Shown: piece after piece, positions 20,009-31,545 of the stretch
Layout: each line of letters starts with the position of its first letter
Position numbering within the stretch: the stretch's first letter is position 1
DNA from: Asterias rubens
Lineage: Eukaryota > Echinodermata > Asteroidea > Forcipulatida > Asteriidae
Assembly (NCBI RefSeq): GCF_902459465.1
Contig: NC_047063.1
Span: 10,911,343 to 10,975,342, forward strand
Length of the DNA stretch: 64,000 nucleotides
Direction: 5' to 3'
Notes under the pieces: generated by a model
What the model was told of the DNA's origin: nothing
Database searches by the model: none
Seen by the model: only the letters and a program-made list of their open reading frames with translations
Made by a program: the position numbers and the translations under genes

Positions 20009-20693
20009 TTTGCTTTATTTGTTTTGTGTTGTTGACTTACACTTCTCTTCTGAAGGTGTCTTGTGTAATCATGTCCATGTCGGAGCCAGCTGGACTGGGA
20101 TCAACATTATCACAGCCAAGAGTTTGGGTCGCTGATGTGGGGAAGGACAAAACAAAGTTGGCGTAAATAATTGCATTAAATTCTTCCAAATTTTACACGG
20201 ATGATTTGAAAATATTGTCAAAATATTGAAATAAAGAAAAATAATATGGGAGAAAAAATGATTACTTGGGTTGGTTTCATTCTGACGATGGATTCTTAAA
20301 ATAAATGAGTGCATATACTCGGGCCTGTCTCTTTCATCTTTGAAAGGGCAATGCCATTATTCATTTTTCAAATGGCACTTCCAATGGTTGCAAACCGACT
20401 CAGACACCTGGGAATGTGGAGAGAATGTGTCGACAACTCCATTCACCTTTCATAGCCAATGACCTTTCCGCTGCAAACCACGTTGTCATCCTATGTGCGG
20501 ACCACTGGAGAGACACCATATAAAACAGGAAGGACATGATGAAGAAAAATGGGAAATCTTCAAGTCAATGGGCAACTTTGAAGGGGCACCAAAGACAAGA
20601 CTAGGGGCAATGGAGCCCATGGCCTGTGTGTTATTCCAGGCATGTAAACCAGCAAATTTGAATGTCCCACACTTGGTTGAGTTCAATACTTAC

Positions 20694-21806
20694 ATTCTTT
20701 GTATTGTTCTGATGTTATGAATCCTTTCTTAGTCGGATCCAGCATTCCAAAAACAGACTCAATATTGGACTCGTCAAACAGACACGGGAAGTCAAGTTGC
20801 GTTGTTCTGGATTCTTTAAGTTTCTCCACATAGTCAATCATGAAGGTCTTGGGATTATCTGCCAAAAGAATTCAAAGTTAATGCAACAGTAGACCCAGTA
20901 ACAAACTGTACTCCTTTTTAAAAATTTTGTTATTACTCCTTTTTTCGAAATGTTTTCATTATCTGTTGCGATAATGACAAAATTTCGAAAAAAGGAGTTG
21001 TCATTATCTGTTGCAATAATGACAACATTTCGAAAAAAAGAGTACAGCGCCCCAGTTACAAATACTTTTTGAGAACTGCTTGTTAATTCAAAACTTTTGA
21101 AAGCAAATGAGTGGCATTCCATTAAATATACCTACATTATCAGCACACAAAAAATAGACCAGACCCAAAGTGGTGAAGCAACAATTGCATTTATTTATTG
21201 ACTTGCAAAAACAGGCTTAGATTTGTCTAGTTGCGATAGACGGGCGATATCAGAGGGTTACGCTATCGCAACTTAGATTTGTCTTCCTATATTACAATTA
21301 CATCCTTACTTAACTGATTTTAGAACTCTCCAGTAAAAACACTAACCATAAGCTTATGGTGTTGAATTTTTTTTTTTTTGATCGAGCAACGCGAGACGCA
21401 AACTTTTGTTAATGACAGCCAGTCTCTGAATTTTTGTCTTTAAGACTTAATAAGACCATGAGGGCAAGTCAAGGTCATTTTCATTTTGCAAAGCCCCAAA
21501 AAGACACATCTCTGATCTCTGCATTAAAATCTCACGGAGGAGAACAAAGATGCTAACAAAATGGGGTGACCATTCTAGTCAATATGATAGTTCAACCCAA
21601 ACTATTTTACCCACAGTATCCTTTGTTGTTTGTTTTTTAACTTGATATTTCGGACTAAAAATAAAAGTAAACACTTTTTAATGTAAATTTTGTCATCTCA
21701 TACCTGGTCTATGAAAAACAAGCTGAGCTGTAATGTTATCAAACAGTTCCATTATTCTCTGCTTCTCTATGTACTCCTGAGCTTCACTCTGTCTTGGAAC
21801 AGCCAT
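20694..21806 (-). CDS. EFCAB10: EFCAB10-like RIIa/EF-hand protein, two 5' exons, 3' incomplete
   Basis: Exon 1 (21704-21806) starts at an ATG and encodes a helical RIIa-type dimerisation/docking segment (EAQEYIEKQRIMELFDNITA, then QLVFHRP). Exon 2 (20694-20858) continues with NPKTFMIDYVEKLKESR and one EF-hand region (SNIESVFGMLDPTKKGFITS, then EQYKE). Splice sites are GT-AG and phases agree. The order and the FxxxD..(N)IxxxFxMxD signature fit EFCAB10. The EF loop DPTKKGFITSEQ has Gln rather than Glu at position 12, so calcium binding is doubtful. RIIa proteins of this kind usually sit in cilia or flagella; that role is inferred. The last exon (about 30 residues expected) was not found. The gene is divergent from nischarin, from which a 13.9-kb element now separates it. 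Confidence 0.8.
20910..21050. repeat. Foldback repeat in the EFCAB10-like intron
   Basis: CTCCTTTTTTCGAAATGTTT is followed by TCATTATCTGTTGCGATAATG and the reverse complement TTTCGAAAAAAGGAG, then a second such arm. Related TTTCGAAA inverted segments and the tail CAGCGCCCCAGTTAC recur near 56270-56580. Confidence 0.6.
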
Positions 21807-21955
21807 TTTTTAGAACTTTATTAACGAAATTTGCAGGAAAACGTCGAACACTTTTCGCTCATGCACAACAGAAAACTTGTTGACACAGTGTTGCCAGGCG
21901 CAGATTGATAAATATGGCGCCCTCTATTGATATTTTTGAGCCAATGTAAACATGG
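21807..21955. promoter_or_regulatory. Left half of a probable bidirectional EFCAB10-nischarin promoter
   Basis: Between the EFCAB10-like start codon and the element's target-site duplication are only 149 bp, including a GCCAAT motif at about 21940. On the other side 112 bp separate the duplication from the nischarin start, with an ETS-like ACGGAAGT near 35876. Removing the element would leave two head-to-head start codons about 270 bp apart. No promoter activity can be read directly from sequence. Confidence 0.5.
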
Positions 21956-21964
21956 CGCTCAGCA
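21956..21964 (+). repeat. Target-site duplication, left copy (CGCTCAGCA)
   Basis: Nine bases identical, in the same orientation, to 35842-35850 on the far side of the 13.9-kb element and directly abutting the inverted termini on both sides. Confidence 0.9.
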
Positions 21965-22110
21965 ACCAGACTGAAGTGAGCACCAAATTTGGGCCCAACA
22001 CCAAATTTGGTGATGGCAAAAAAATTTGGTGCTAGCACCAAATTTCGATATAACTGTCGACGACCGTCATTACCCGTCGAAGACAGTGCGGAAGGATTGT
22101 ACACGCGTAA
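21965..22110 (+). repeat. Left terminal inverted repeat
   Basis: Begins ACCAGACTGAAGTGAGCACC and is about 95% identical to the reverse complement of 35696-35841. It contains repeated CACCAAATTTGG-type palindromes (near 21982, 22000, 22023 and 22037) and ends at CACGCGTAAGGTATGGG, where the first ~220-bp unit starts. Confidence 0.9.
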
Positions 22111-25100
22111 GGTATGGGTAGATTCAAAGCCAAGAGTTCCATCTTAATTGGGCAATATTATTAATTTTTATTTCATAAATCTATTCCTCATACCCCTGGC
22201 TAAATCAGATTAGCGCCCCAGTGTTTGAAGTCTGCTAATTAGCTTAGCCCAATTAATTTAGTCAATGAAGAATATACGAATTTTTGTACTGTATGCGCTG
22301 TATGCGTAAGGTATGGGCAATTACAAAGCCAAGAGTTCCATCTTAATTGGAAAAATTTATTAATTTTTAGTTCATAAATCTATTCCTCATACCCCTGGCT
22401 ATATCAGATTAGCGCCCCAACTTGTTAAGTCTGCTAATTAGCTCAGCCCAATTAATTTAATAAGGGAAGAACTTGCTAGTTTTTGTACTTTATACGCTGT
22501 TTATATGCTATGCGAAGAACAAGCGTATAGGTACGGGCATATACAAAGCCAAGAGTTCCATCTTAATTAGCAAAAATTATTAATTTTTATTTCATAAATC
22601 TATTCCTCATACCTCTGGCTATATAAGCCCGGCGCCCCAATGTGTTAAGTCTTCTAATTAGTTCAGCCCAATTAATTTAATAAGGGAAGAATACGAGTTT
22701 TTCTACTTTTTACGCTGTACATTATGCTGCACACAAAGAACAAGCGTAAGATATGGGCAATTACAAAGCCAAGAGTTCCATCTTAATTGGAAAATATTAT
22801 TAAATTTTATTTCATAAATCTGTTTCTCATATCCCTGGCTATATAAGCCGGCGCCCCAATGTGTTAAGTCTTCTAATTAGTTCAGCCCAATTAATTTAAT
22901 AAGGGAATAATTTACGAGTTTTTCTACTTTATACGCTGTACATTATGCTATACACAAAGAACAAGCGTAAGGTATGGGCAATTACAAAGCCAAGAGTTCC
23001 ATCTTAATTAGAAAATATTATTAATTTTTATTTCATGAATTTATTCCTCATACCTCTGGCTATATAAGCCCGGCGCCCCAATGTGTTAAGTCTCCTAATT
23101 AGTTCAGCCCAATTAATTTAATAAGGGAAGAATTTACGAGTTTTTCTACTTTATACGCTGTACATTATGCTGTACACAAAGAACAAGCGTAAGATATGGG
23201 CAATTACAAAGCCAAGAGTTCCATCTTAATTGGAAAATATTATTAATTTTTATTTTATAAATCTGTTTCCCATACCCCTGGCTATATAAGCCCGGCGCCC
23301 CAATGTGTTAAGTCTGCTAATTAGTTCAGCCCAATTAATTTAATAAGGGAAGAATTTACGAGTTTTTCTACTTTTTACGCTGTTTATATGATATGCAAAG
23401 AACAAGTGTATAGGTACGGGCAATTACAAAGCCAAGAGTTCCATATTAATTGGACAATATTATTAATTTTTATTTCATAAATATGTTCCTCATACCCCTG
23501 GCTATATCAGATTAGCGCCCCAGCGTGTTAAGTCTACTAATTAGCTCAGCCCAATTAATTTAATAAGGGAAGAACTTGCTAGTTTTTGTACTTTATACGC
23601 TGTTTATATGCTATGCAAAGAACAAGCGTCTAGGTACGGGCATATACAAAGCCAAGAGTTCCATCTTAATTAGCAAAAATTATTAATTTTTATTTCATAA
23701 ATCTATTCCTCATACCTCTGGCTATATCAGATTAGCGCCCCAGAGTATTAAGTCTGCCAATTAGCTCAGCCCAACTAAATTAATCAGGGAAGATTTTACG
23801 AATTTGTGTACTTTTACGCTATACTTATATAACAAGCGCGTAGGGTATGGGCAATTACAAAGCCAAGAGTTCCACCTTAATTGGAAAATATTATTAATTT
23901 TTATTTCATCAAATATGTTTCCCATATTCCTGGCTATATATGCCCAGCGCCCCAATGTGTTAAGTCTGCTAATTAGTTCAGCCCAATTAATTTAATAAGG
24001 GAAGAATTTACGAGTTTTTCTACTTTTTACGCTGTTTATATGATATGCAAAGAACAAGTGTATAGGTACGGGCAATTACAAAGCCAAGAGTTCCATATTA
24101 ATTGGACAATATTATAATTTTTTATTTCATAAATCTGTTCCTCATACCCCTGGCTATATAAGCCCGGCGCCCCAATGTGTTAAGTCTTCTAATTAGTTCA
24201 GCCCAATTAATTTAATAAGGGAAGAATTTACGAGTTTTTCTACTTTTTACGCTGTACATTATGCTATACACAAAGAACAAGCGTATAGGTACGGGCATAT
24301 ACAAAGCCAAGAGTTCCATCTTAATTAGCAAAAATTATTAATTTTTATTTCATAAATCTATTCCTCATACCTCTGGCTATATAAGCCCGGCGCCCCAATG
24401 TGTTAAGTCTTCTAATTAGTTCAGCCCAATTAATTTAATAAGGGAAGAATTTACGAGTTTTTCTACTTTTTACGCTGTACATTATGCTATACACAAAGAA
24501 CAAGCGTAAGATATGGGCATATACAAAGCCAAGAGTTCCATCTTAATTGGAAAATATTATTAAATTTTATTTCATAAATCTATTTCTCATACCTCTGGCT
24601 ATATAAGCCCGGCGCCCCAATGTGTTAAGTCTTCTAATTAGCTCAGCCCAATGAATTTAATAAGGGAAGAATTTACGAGTTTTTTTACTTTTTACGCTGT
24701 ACATTATGCTATACACTAAGAACAAGCGTAAGATATGGGCAATTACAAAGCCAAGAGTTCCATCTTAATTGGAAAATATTATTAATTTTTATTTCATAAA
24801 TCCGTTCCTCATACCCCTGGCTATATAAGCCCGGCGCCCCAATGTGTTAAGTCTTCTAATTAGTTCAGCCCAATTAATTTAATAAGGGAAGAATTTACGA
24901 GTTTTTCTACTTTTTACGCTGTACATTATGCTATACACAAAGAACAAGCGTAAGATACGGGAAATTACAAAGCCAAGAGTTCCATCTTAATTGGAAAATA
25001 TTATTAATTTTTATTTCATAAATCTGTTCCTCATACCCCTGGCTATATAAGCCCAGCGCCCCAATGTGTTAAGTCTGCTAATTAGCTCAGCCCAATTAAT

Positions 25101-28100
25101 TTAATAAGGGAAGAATTTACGAGTTTTTCTACTTTTTACGCTGTACATTATGCTATACACAAAGAACAAGCGTCTAGGTACGGGCATATACAAAGCCAAG
25201 AGTTCCATCTTAATTAGCAAAAATTATTAATTTTTATTTCATAAATCTATTCCTCATACCTCTGGCTATATCAGATAAGCGCCCCAGAGTGTTAAGTCTG
25301 CTAATTAGCTCAGCCCAATTAATTTAATAAGGGAAGAACTTGCTAGTCTTTGTACTTTATACGCTGTTTATATGCTATGCAAAGAACAAGCGTCTAGGTA
25401 CGGGCATATACAAAGCCAAGAGTTCCATCTTAATTGGAAAATATTATTAATTTTTATTTCATAAATCTGTTCCTCATACCCCTGGCTATATAAGCCCGGC
25501 GCCCCAATGTGTTAAGTCTGCTAATTAGCTCAGCCCAATTAATTTAATAAGGGACGAACTTGCTAGTTTTTGTACTCTATACGCTGTTTATATGCTATGC
25601 AAAGAACAAGCGTATAGGTACGGGCATATACAAAGCCAAGAGTTCCATCTTAATTAGCAAAAATTATTAATTTTTATTTCATAAATCTGTTCCTCATACC
25701 CCTGGCTATATAAGCCCGGCGCCCCAATGTGTTAAGTCTGCTAATTAGCTCAGCCCAATTAATTTAATAAGGGAAGAACTTGCTAGTTTTTGTACTCTAT
25801 ACGCTGTTTATATGCTATGCAAAGAACAAGCGTATAGGTACGGGCATATACAAAGCCAAGAGTTCCATCTTAATTAGCAAAAATTATTAATTTTTATTTC
25901 ATAAATCTATTCTTCATACCTCTGGCTATATAAGCCCGGCGCCCCAATGTGTTAAGTCTTCTAATTAGTTCAGCCCAATTAATTTAATAAGGGAAGAATT
26001 TACGAGTTTTTCTACTTTTTACGCTGTACATTATGCTATACACAAAGAACAAGCGTAAGATACGGGAAATTACAAAGCCAAGAGTTCCATCTTAATTGGA
26101 AAATATTATTAATTTTTATTTCATAAATCTGTTCCTCATACCCCTGGCTATATAAGCCCAGCGCCCCAATGTGTTAAGTCTGCTAATTAGCTCAGCCCAA
26201 TTAATTTAATAAGGGAAGAATTTACGAGTTTTTCTACTTTTTACGCTGTACATTATGCTATACACAAAGAACAAGCGTATAGGTACGGGCATATACAAAG
26301 CCAAGAGTTCCATCTTAATTAGCAAAAATTATTAATTTTTATTTCATAAATCTATTCCTCATACCTCTGGCTATATCAGATAAGCGCCCCAGAGTGTTAA
26401 GTCTGCTAATTAGCTCAGCCCAATTAATTTAATAAGGGAAGAACTTGCTAGTTTTTGTACTTTATACGCTGTTTATATGCTATGCAAAGAACAAGCGTCT
26501 AGGTACGGGCATATACAAAGCCAAGAGTTCCATCTTAATTGGAAAATATTATTAATTTTTATTTCATAAATCTGTTCCTCATACCCCTGGCTATATAAGC
26601 CCGGCGCCCCAATGTGTTAAGTTTGCTAATTAGCTCAGCCCAATTAATTTAATAAGGGAAGAACTTGCTAGTTTTTGTACTCTATACGCTGTTTATATGC
26701 TATGCAAAGAACAAGCGTATAGGTACGGGCATATACAAAGCCAAGAGTTCCATCTTAATTAGCAAAAATTATTAATTTTTATTTCATAAATCTGTTCCTC
26801 ATACCCCTGGCTATATAAGCCCGGCGCCCCAATGTGTTAAGTCTGCTAATTAGTTCAGCCCAATTAGTTTAATAAGGGAAGAATTTACGAGTTTTTCTAC
26901 TTTTTACGCTGTACATTATGCTATACACAAAGAACAAGCGTAAGATACGGGCAATTACAAAGCCAAGAGTTCCATATTAATTGGAAAATATTATTAGTTT
27001 TCATTTTATTAATCTGTTCCTTATACCTTTGGCTACATCAGATTAGCGCCCCATTGTGTAATGTTTTCTAATGAGCTCAGCCCAATTAATCCAATTAGGG
27101 AAGAAATTGCGAATTTCGTACTGTATAAACGCTATTATGCCTAATACATCATTCGTAGGGTATAGGCAAAAACTAAACAAACGAATTCCATCTAAGTTGG
27201 AAAATATTAACATTATTTATCTTATAAATATGTTCGACATACCCATGGCTACATCAAATTAGCACCTCGACGTGTTAACTTACTTAATTAGCTCAGCCCA
27301 ATTAAATTAATCAAGAGAATCATTCACAATTTCTTTTATACGCTGTATGATTATACTAAACACACGCGTAAGGTATGGGCAACTACAAAGCCAAGAGTTC
27401 CATCTTAATTGGAAAATATTATTAATTTTTATTTCATAAATCCATTCCTCATACCCATGGCTATATCAGACTAGCGCCCCAACTTGATAAGTCTGCTAAT
27501 TAGCTCAGCCCAATTAATTTTATCAAGGAAGAATTCACGAGTTTTTGTACTTTATACGCTGTATATGCTATACTAAGAACTAGCGTGAGGTTTCGGCAAC
27601 TACAAAGCCAAGAGTTCCATCTTAATTGGAAAATATTATTAATTTTTATTTCATAAATCTGTTCCTCATACCCCTGGCTATACAATCCCAGCGCCCCATA
27701 GTGTTAAGTCTGCTAATTAGCTCAGCCCAACTAAATTAATCAGGGAAGAGTTTACGAATTGTTGTACTTTAAACGCTATACTTATATAACAAGCGCGTAA
27801 GGTATCGGCAAATACAAAGCCAAGAGTTCCATCTTACTTCGAAAATATCGTTCATTTTTATTTCATAAATCCATTCCTCATACCCCTGGCTATATAAGCC
27901 CAGCGCCCCAATGTGTTAAGTCTGCTAATTAGCTCAGCCCAATTAAATTAATCAAGGAAGAGATTACGAATTAAAAAATATCATCATACCCCTGGAAGAT
28001 TAGCGCCCGACGTGTTTACGTTTGATAATTAGCTCAGCCCAATTAATTAAGTCAAGAGGAAAAATTACGAATTTTCTACTCGTTGGGCTAATACAAGCTG

Positions 28101-28570
28101 CAAGCTGTGTATTGAATGGGTAATTACAAAGGCAAGAGTTCCATCTTCTTTAGAAAAAATAATCATGTTTTATTTCTCAAATCTTTTCACAACTCTGATC
28201 AGAAATCAGCCCAATTAATTTAAACAAATTTATAATTAACGAACTTCATACTTTAGTGCATGTGCTATTTGCCTATACATAAATACATGCTTAAGGTATG
28301 GGCGAATACAAAGCCAATGGTTCCATCTTCATTGAAAAATAGTACAATGTTTTAATCCATAAATCTGAAACCAATATCAGATTAGTGCTCATACGTGTTA
28401 ATCATCGGCTACTTATCTCAACCCAATTAAATTCACAACACGAATTTCCTATTGTATGCTCTAATTCGCCATGCTTAATACGTGTGTAACATAATGGGCA
28501 AATACAAAGCCAATGGTTCCATCTTTTAATAGAAAGAAGGTACAATTTTTTAATCCATAAATCTGTAACA
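22110..28570 (+). repeat. Left arm: about 29 tandem ~220-bp units
   Basis: The anchor GCCAAGAGTTCCATCTTAAT recurs about every 220 bp (22129, 22329, 22549, 22769, 22989, 23209 and onward). Two unit types alternate. Type A has ATGGGCAATTACAAAG and GCTGTACATTATGCTATACA. Type B has ACGGGCATATACAAAG and GCTGTTTATATGCTATGC. Most units carry a TATATAAG or TATATCAG box after CCCCTGG or CCTCTGG, then GCGCCCCA. A 1,105-bp higher-order period (five units) is visible, for example 25286 and 26391. Units become strongly diverged from about 27000 to 28570. Many short antisense frames (KINNIFQLRW...) are translations of the repeat. Confidence 0.95.
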
Positions 28571-29700
28571 CACACCCCTAAATGTTATATACAAAACATG
28601 GTTTGACGGTGACTAGTCGATATTAGCTCCCCTATAGGTATAGGAAGTTTACCCAATACCTCGGGGGCCTCTCGTCGACTAGTCACCTGAAATAAATCAT
28701 GTTATTTGTTTTACTATACTTCGTACATATTCAGTTACCGGAACATGAGTTTTGTGCAAGAGAAAATGATGACTTTGAAACAAAATGCACATTATAAGTT
28801 TGTTCATGTGTTGGATGTCGCTTAGAGAGCGCTGTTCGTGCGCGTGTATACAAACGGTGCCACGATCAATATCGCCCAGGGATGACGTCGCGCAATGGTA
28901 GTGCGCATGACAAGTAGAATAGCTCCCGGGGGGGGGGGGGGGGAGCTATTACTTGTCATGCGCATCTACCACTTGCGTGAATACTCACGTACCGCTTGGT
29001 AATTAGCAAAATTAACACCTGGCACGTGGTTATGAATGGACCAATGAGAACTCGACTCTAGGTCATGAATATGTATGAGGTATGTACTATACAAAGATAA
29101 CATGGAGCAAGTTCGATCAGCGACCATTTTTCAACCACTATAGTCAATGTTCTACTAATCGACTAGTCACCCTAAATAAACCATGTAACATTGGCTAATT
29201 AGCTCAGCAAAATTTATTTAATAGATTGAAGATTCACAAACAGGCGAAATCGCCAAATGGTCAACAGTAGTCAACTTTAGTCTGTTGATTGAACTTGCTC
29301 TATATGGTTTGAGGGTGACTAGTCGATAATAGCTTCCCGAGGTATTGGAAGTTGACAAACTAGTTTTTCAATTTCCATACCGAGGGGAGCTAATATTCGA
29401 CCAGTCACCCTATATACCATGTAACATTGGTTAATTAGCTCAGCCAAATTAATACCTCACAAATTCCTACTGCATGGGCTAATATTCTTTATTAAATACA
29501 TGCCTACTAAGGTATGGGCAAATAAGAGTTCCAGCTTAAGTAGAAACAAGTTATCATGTTAATCGAGAGACGATTTCACATATTTATTCAGTATACGCTA
29601 GCACAGGCTGCGTATGGAATGGGTAATTACAAGAGCGAGAGATCTATCTTGTTACATAATATTTGATTAATTAAAAAGCATATTGTGTTTGATTTGATCA
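28570..29700. other. Inner segment with nested foldback elements and decayed repeat units
   Basis: No gene here. Two related foldback MITEs with GGTGACTAGTCGATA ends lie at 28600-28703 and 29305-29420, and a third end (CGACTAGTCACCCTAAATAA) is at about 29158. Between them is a hairpin with a poly-G loop (28898-28970). Degenerate pieces of the ~220-bp unit (TAATTAGCTCAGCC, GGTATGGGCAAATA) reach nearly to the protease stop codon. Confidence 0.7.
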
Positions 29701-31545
29701 CTAATTATGAAAACTTTGACCAAACAGCTGTTTTAGCCCGACATCTAATATGTGAGCTCTACGAATGACGTTCATTGTTAAGTATAATCTAAGTTCTTCA
29801 CTTGTATCAATGTGTCTCACCTTTCGTTTTCCCAAAGCGACCTCTTCAGCAAAAACGCAGCAATACAGACCACATGCGGAAAAATCATTTTGAGAAACCG
29901 ACGTAGAATTTGTTATTGCTACCTTGCCTCCAGGTTGTATGATATTTGGTAGTTTATCCCAGTGAACGAGGCTCAGACCAGAAGAAAAAAAATCTGCAAA
30001 AGCTTTTGCGTGTTTTGGCATTGATGTGAATAATGATGGACGCAGTGGATCATAAGACAAAATGCATTGTTTATTTTGATCTATGACGTACAATACAAAA
30101 TGGTTGCTCTTCAAAAGGGGACAGAGTATCAAATCGCACCACCGATTGTTATGTATACATTTGCGCTTCACTGAACGGTAAGTTGAAACACTTTCTTTTC
30201 TATCAACTATAGCAAGTGTTTCAGAACACAGAAGTGCACCAATGGTTGACGTAACCTCATTGCTGTCGGCTAACTGCTGGAGGTAAAAATCAACAAAAAA
30301 ATTACTCGTCCATCCCCTTACATATTCTGTTCCAGTCGTCTGCAAGGTTTGAAATAATGTATTAGGTATGTGAAAATTGAGTATGGCAAGATGGCAGAAA
30401 GTAATAGTTTCGTTATTTGTTTTTAATTTGAGTGCATCTTTGTGTACAATACTTTCGTCAATGTAACCCCACACATTTTCAACAAAGACTTTTTCGTTTG
30501 GTGTAACTGAGAAATGTTTACTGTTAAGAGGAGCATTGTTACGGTTGTCATTGTTTTGATGCTGGGTACTTGAACCTGAAGGCGTTGCCGAATCCCCATC
30601 TGTTGCATGCTCATCAGTATATTTGGTTAAATCATGACATTTTTCATAAATGAGGATGTAGGCGCCTTCATCAACAGATTGTTGAAATTCTTGGTCAGTC
30701 ACTTGGTCAACTTCATGATCATCATACAATATTTTTCTCTGGTTAATGCGATCATTAACATAAGTAACATAGTGACCACTTTGAACACTGTTTCCACGGT
30801 GTACCACGACTGATATTAAATGATACAAGGATTTCGATGTTTGATCTGCACAAAGTGGGGTAAGATCAATTACATCTTCCACATAAACATTGTCCAATAC
30901 TTTTGAAGCTCTCCCGTCTTCCCATCTAAAGCGCATTAATTGAACAATGACAATTTGAGGTGCAAGGGTTATTACTGATTCGTTATATCTTACTCCCCGA
31001 TTACAAACATTACACAAGTCGTTTGAGCGAAAATACTCTCGTATGCCAGATTCTATTATTTGGTCCATTGCTGTTACTGGCAAAATTGGGGTCCTTGTAT
31101 TGACTGTGGAAATGTCTTTACATCGATCACATCGCCGTGTCTGTTTACTAATTATATAGGGCGACACACCAGCATCATGGAAAAAGCTACAAACGTCATG
31201 ACAGGTTAAAAATTCTGCTGCATCCTGTTGTTGGAGTGGATCTATTGAACAAAATCTTGCACACGTTCTAATACTTTGTTTAACGGAATAGAAAGGAACT
31301 GCTTGACACACTTGGTTTTTAAGTTTTTCAAAAGTAAGAATTAATTCACGCTTGAAAGCGTTTAAATTCGGAATTTGACTTGCAGTTCTACGAACTGTTA
31401 TGTAAACAGGAAAAAGAGCCTGGATTGATGATACCCACCAACATGAAACAGAGTTGTTACATATGCCCTTGCCGACTGGAAAAAGTGATGGCCGGTAATA
31501 ATATTTTCCAATTAAGATGGGACTCTTGGCTTTGTAATTGCCCAT
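29701..31545 (-). CDS. Fused USP deubiquitinase and ULP1-type (C48) cysteine protease, 614 aa
   Basis: One uninterrupted ORF. Residues ~26-302 are a USP fold: Cys box CNNSVSCWWVSSIQAL (probable nucleophile C35), QQQDAAEFL at 105-113, paired zinc-finger cysteines CDRC (139-142) and CNVC (178-181), His box with GHYVTY (H258), acidic LYDDHEVD at 273-280, and the closing AYILIY. A polar Asn/Ser/Thr-rich linker (~305-350) follows. Residues ~405-575 resemble ULP1/SENP peptidases: W412, NHFVLYVID (H482), SYDP (D499) and SQNDFSACGLYCCVFAE (Q552, C558). All triad positions of both domains are present. Such enzymes remove ubiquitin and SUMO-like modifiers. The start MGNYKAKSPILIGKYYY is encoded by the flanking tandem unit. 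It is the only gene in the element; fusion of the two protease classes is unusual. Cellular role unknown. Confidence 0.9.
   Translation of the reverse strand: MGNYKAKSPILIGKYYYRPSLFPVGKGICNNSVSCWWVSSIQALFPVYITVRRTASQIPNLNAFKRELILTFEKLKNQVCQAVPFYSVKQSIRTCARFCSIDPLQQQDAAEFLTCHDVCSFFHDAGVSPYIISKQTRRCDRCKDISTVNTRTPILPVTAMDQIIESGIREYFRSNDLCNVCNRGVRYNESVITLAPQIVIVQLMRFRWEDGRASKVLDNVYVEDVIDLTPLCADQTSKSLYHLISVVVHRGNSVQSGHYVTYVNDRINQRKILYDDHEVDQVTDQEFQQSVDEGAYILIYEKCHDLTKYTDEHATDGDSATPSGSSTQHQNNDNRNNAPLNSKHFSVTPNEKVFVENVWGYIDESIVHKDALKLKTNNETITFCHLAILNFHIPNTLFQTLQTTGTEYVRGWTSNFFVDFYLQQLADSNEVTSTIGALLCSETLAIVDRKESVSTYRSVKRKCIHNNRWCDLILCPLLKSNHFVLYVIDQNKQCILSYDPLRPSLFTSMPKHAKAFADFFSSGLSLVHWDKLPNIIQPGGKVAITNSTSVSQNDFSACGLYCCVFAEEVALGKRKVRHIDTSEELRLYLTMNVIRRAHILDVGLKQLFGQSFHN

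Noticed and set aside
20493..20720. 75-aa plus-strand frame opposite EFCAB10-like exon 2
   Set aside because: Overlaps the exon antisense and has no homology or splice logic.
23761..27685. Repeated small frames such as KINNIFQLRWNSWLC in the repeat arms
   Set aside because: Antisense translations of the ~220-bp unit; recurrence reflects the repeat, not a protein family.
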